From Thermoplasmata archaeon (lineage in GTDB: Archaea; Thermoplasmatota; Thermoplasmata; Lutacidiplasmatales; UBA184): a stretch of 8,265 bases of DNA. Positions 6,501-8,265 of the stretch are shown piece by piece. Made by a program: the position numbers and the translations under genes. The stretch is from assembly GCA_021848165.1 (NCBI GenBank), contig JAJZMW010000123.1, positions 1 through 8,265 of the forward strand, read 5' to 3'. Position 1 is the stretch's first letter. Every line of letters begins with the position of its first letter. The notes beneath the pieces were generated by a model. That model searched no databases. It was not told where the DNA came from and was given only the letters and a program-made list of their open reading frames with translations.

Positions 6501-7354
6501 CCGATCCGACGACGGCGGCGCTCGAGATCGTCACGATCGTCCTGGTCGCCCTCGCCCCCGCCCTGCTCTACCTCGCCTGGATCCGCGGGGTGGAACGGTA
6601 CCGGACCGAGGCGTGGGGCCCGGTCCTCTCGGCGTTCGTCTACGGGGCGATCTTCGCGACGATCGTCGCCGCGATCATCGAAGGGGTCGTCGTCGATCTC
6701 GGGACGAGCGCGAGCCAAGCGTACCCGGCCCCCGAGTTCACGTTCCTCAACGGGAATTCGACGGCCGGCGCGTTCTTCCTGATCCTCGTGATCGCGCCGT
6801 TCGTCGAGGAGGCGCTCAAGGCGACCGGGGTGATCGCGCAGCGCGCGCAGATCCGCCAGGTCGCCGACGGGCCGGTCCTCGGCGCCTCGGTCGGGCTCGG
6901 CTTCGGGTTCTTCGAGGCGATGCTCTACGGGCTGGTCGGCTACGCGGTGGGCGGCCTCTCCACCGCGCTCGCGATCGTGCTCGTGCGCAGCGTCTCGAGC
7001 GTGCTCCTGCACGGGAGCTCCACGGCGATGTTCGGCTACGGCTACGCCCTGGAGAAGGTCGAGGGGGTCCGGGGCGCGAGCGGCCGGTACTACCTCCTCG
7101 CGGTCGGGATGCACGCCAGCTACAACGCGCTCGCCTCCATCGGCGCGATCCTCCTCGTCCTCGGCGTGTCGAACTCGATCGGGGATGTCGGAAGCCTGGT
7201 CGCGCTCGTCGCGGCGATCGCGTTCGCGACGTTCGCCTTCGAGCACGTCGCCCGCCTGATCCGTACCCACGACTACCCGTCGCTGCGGGGCGCGCAGGGG
7301 CGCTATCGGATCCCGCCGGCGACCCGGGGCTCGGCCCCGGTGCGGCCGAAGTAG
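6497..7354 (+). CDS. prsW: PrsW-family intramembrane metalloprotease
   Basis: A 285-residue polytopic membrane protein of the PrsW family, related to CAAX/ABI proteases. Bacterial PrsW cleaves an anti-sigma factor; the archaeal substrates are unknown. Hydrophobic segments lie near residues 8-29, 42-65, 90-102, 126-150, 153-180, 198-223 and 228-250. The family's active-site motifs are present: PFVEEALK at 101-108 (E104, E105), GFGFFEAMLYG at 135-145 (E140), LLHGSSTAMFGYG at 170-182 (H172) and GMHASYNAL at 204-212 (H206, N210). All proposed metal or catalytic residues are kept, so activity is likely. The polar loop at 68-89 should face outward. The tail at 251-285 is basic and probably cytosolic. 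It is the third gene of the thiolase operon. Its last 52 bp are also coding on the opposite strand for the convergent gene. Confidence 0.9.
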   Translation: MTDPTTAALEIVTIVLVALAPALLYLAWIRGVERYRTEAWGPVLSAFVYGAIFATIVAAIIEGVVVDLGTSASQAYPAPEFTFLNGNSTAGAFFLILVIAPFVEEALKATGVIAQRAQIRQVADGPVLGASVGLGFGFFEAMLYGLVGYAVGGLSTALAIVLVRSVSSVLLHGSSTAMFGYGYALEKVEGVRGASGRYYLLAVGMHASYNALASIGAILLVLGVSNSIGDVGSLVALVAAIAFATFAFEHVARLIRTHDYPSLRGAQGRYRIPPATRGSAPVRPK

Positions 7355-8265
7355 TCCGGCGCCGCCGTCCGGCGGGCGGCGGGCAGCGTCCAGACCTGGC
7401 CGCGACGCGGGGAGAGACCCGCGGCCCGCAACGTGGCCCGCACGCGACGCGCCCGCCCCGCGTCGCTCACGAGGAAGAGGACGAACGCATGGGCCGCGAC
7501 GGCCTTCGCGATCCCGCGCCGGATCCGCTCCGGGCGCAGCGCGCCCGTCACCTCCGCCTCGACGTGGACGTCCCGGCCGTCGAAGAACCGCCACGCCCAG
7601 CTCGCCCGCGCGCGGTCGACCGCGTGGCCCCATTCGCGCGGGGACGCGGACCTGACGGGGAGCAGCCGGATCCGGCCGTCCGGAAGTGGCGAATCGAACC
7701 GCCCCTGCCGTTCGACCTCGAGCAGCGCCCCTTTGCGCGCGACGACGCGCCGAGCGACCTCGAGCAGGGCGCGATGCTCGGGGGATTCGCGCACGGCCCC
7801 CGTGGCGCGCCCCCACCCGACCAGGGCGGCGCCGCTCCCCCCGAGACGGTACGCGTCCTGGCCGGCCGGAACGATCCAACGCCGGCGGAGGGCCGTCCGC
7901 CACGCGCCGTCCCAGGCCGCTCCGGCGATCTCGGCGCTGCGAAGGACCTGCTCGTGGAGCGCCGCGAACGAGAACCCGGGCCCCCGTTCCTCTTCCAGGG
8001 CCGCCGCCGCCACGACGACCGTGCGGGCGTCGGGAGGCTCCGCGTCCTCTTCGTGCGCCGGCGGCTCGGACGGGAGCCGCGCCCGAGCGGCGGCCCACGC
8101 GCGGTCCGCGGCGGCGGGGGTGGGGGGGTGGTCCCCCGAGCGCACGATGGAGAGCCCTCCCTCCTCGAGGAGCGCGACGCCGGTGGGGAGCTGGCTGAGG
8201 ACCGAACGCGCGTCGTCGGCGTCGAGCCCCAGCCACCGGCCGATCGTGGGGGCGTCGGCGAGCGG
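7303..8265 (-). CDS. C-terminal part of an unidentified protein with a PD-(D/E)XK-nuclease-like domain (5' end cut by window edge)
   Basis: The frame is open from the right edge (8265) to a TAG at 7303, giving 320 residues of a longer protein. A GTG at 8145 opens a 280-residue frame, but the codons upstream read as normal protein (GLDADDARSVLSQLPTGVAL, fragment residues 13-32), so I treat it as internal. That segment resembles the end of the ATPase core in HerA/VirD4-type (DUF87-like) proteins; this is inference. Residues about 45-80 are Pro/Ala-rich linker and 83-140 look like a winged helix. Residues 160-295 carry HRALLEVARRVV (164-175), LPDG with D196, VHVEAEV with E236 and E238, K254, and a hydrophobic strand FVLFLVSD (261-268). 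This is the D...ExE...K spacing of PD-(D/E)XK folds. A Trp-rich SWAWRFFDGRDVHVE precedes the ExE. The gene converges on prsW and overlaps it by 52 bp. Function unproven; an ATPase-nuclease in DNA transfer or repair is my leading guess. Confidence 0.7.
   Translation of the reverse strand, partial: PLADAPTIGRWLGLDADDARSVLSQLPTGVALLEEGGLSIVRSGDHPPTPAAADRAWAAARARLPSEPPAHEEDAEPPDARTVVVAAAALEEERGPGFSFAALHEQVLRSAEIAGAAWDGAWRTALRRRWIVPAGQDAYRLGGSGAALVGWGRATGAVRESPEHRALLEVARRVVARKGALLEVERQGRFDSPLPDGRIRLLPVRSASPREWGHAVDRARASWAWRFFDGRDVHVEAEVTGALRPERIRRGIAKAVAAHAFVLFLVSDAGRARRVRATLRAAGLSPRRGQVWTLPAARRTAAPDYFGRTGAEPRVAGGIR

Noticed and set aside
7360..7381. 7-bp stem-loop just after the prsW stop, as a terminator
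   Set aside because: It has no T-tract and lies within the coding sequence of the convergent gene; it reads as ordinary GC-rich codons.
7685..7705. Stretch resembling a tRNA T-arm (GAATCGAACC)
   Set aside because: No cloverleaf could be fitted around it and it sits inside a well-supported coding region.
6473..8236. A 587-codon minus-strand frame opposite prsW and overlapping the partial nuclease-like gene
   Set aside because: It is out of frame with the motif-bearing protein at 7303-8265 and antisense to prsW, whose active-site motifs are clear.

Overview
The window is very GC-rich (about 70% by eye) and almost fully coding. The organism is most likely an archaeon. The evidence is TATA-type promoter boxes centred 26-29 bp upstream of start codons (leaderless transcription), a XerA-type tyrosine recombinase, an NcsA/TtuA-type tRNA thiolase with two zinc knuckles, a MOFRL-type glycerate 2-kinase and a PrsW-family membrane protease. 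The proteins are rich in Arg and Ala and not strongly acidic, which argues against a haloarchaeon. A high-GC uncultivated Thermoplasmatota lineage is my best guess, but the window cannot prove it.

Layout. Positions 1-4568 hold four genes on the minus strand. Read in transcription order they are a multi-pass membrane protein with GT-C glycosyltransferase traits (4568-3522), xerA (3437-2511), an FAD-dependent DAO-family oxidoreductase (2487-1288) and a glycerate 2-kinase (1304 to the left edge, 3' end cut off). The first three each have their own TATA-like box. The kinase overlaps the oxidoreductase by 17 bp and is probably co-translated with it. Positions 4569-4662 form a divergent promoter region with a perfect 15-bp inverted repeat around one TATA box.

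Positions 4663-7354 hold a tight plus-strand operon: tRNA 2-thiolation enzyme, 3-hydroxyacyl-CoA dehydrogenase and PrsW-like protease. The genes are joined by 4-bp ATGA and GTGA overlaps, and the two downstream genes have Shine-Dalgarno-like sites. From the right edge, a minus-strand gene with its 5' end cut off runs in to 7303 and overlaps the end of prsW by 52 bp. Its visible part combines a winged-helix-like segment with a PD-(D/E)XK-nuclease-like domain and may be the tail of a HerA/VirD4-type ATPase.

How they work together. The oxidoreductase and kinase could form a short route through hydroxypyruvate or glycerate into central carbon metabolism. The plus-strand operon mixes tRNA modification, acyl-CoA metabolism and membrane proteolysis with no obvious shared pathway. 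No RNA gene, insertion sequence, CRISPR array or clear mobile element was seen. The most notable non-coding signal is the inverted repeat at 4603-4659. The most notable coding signal is the partial nuclease-like gene at the right edge.
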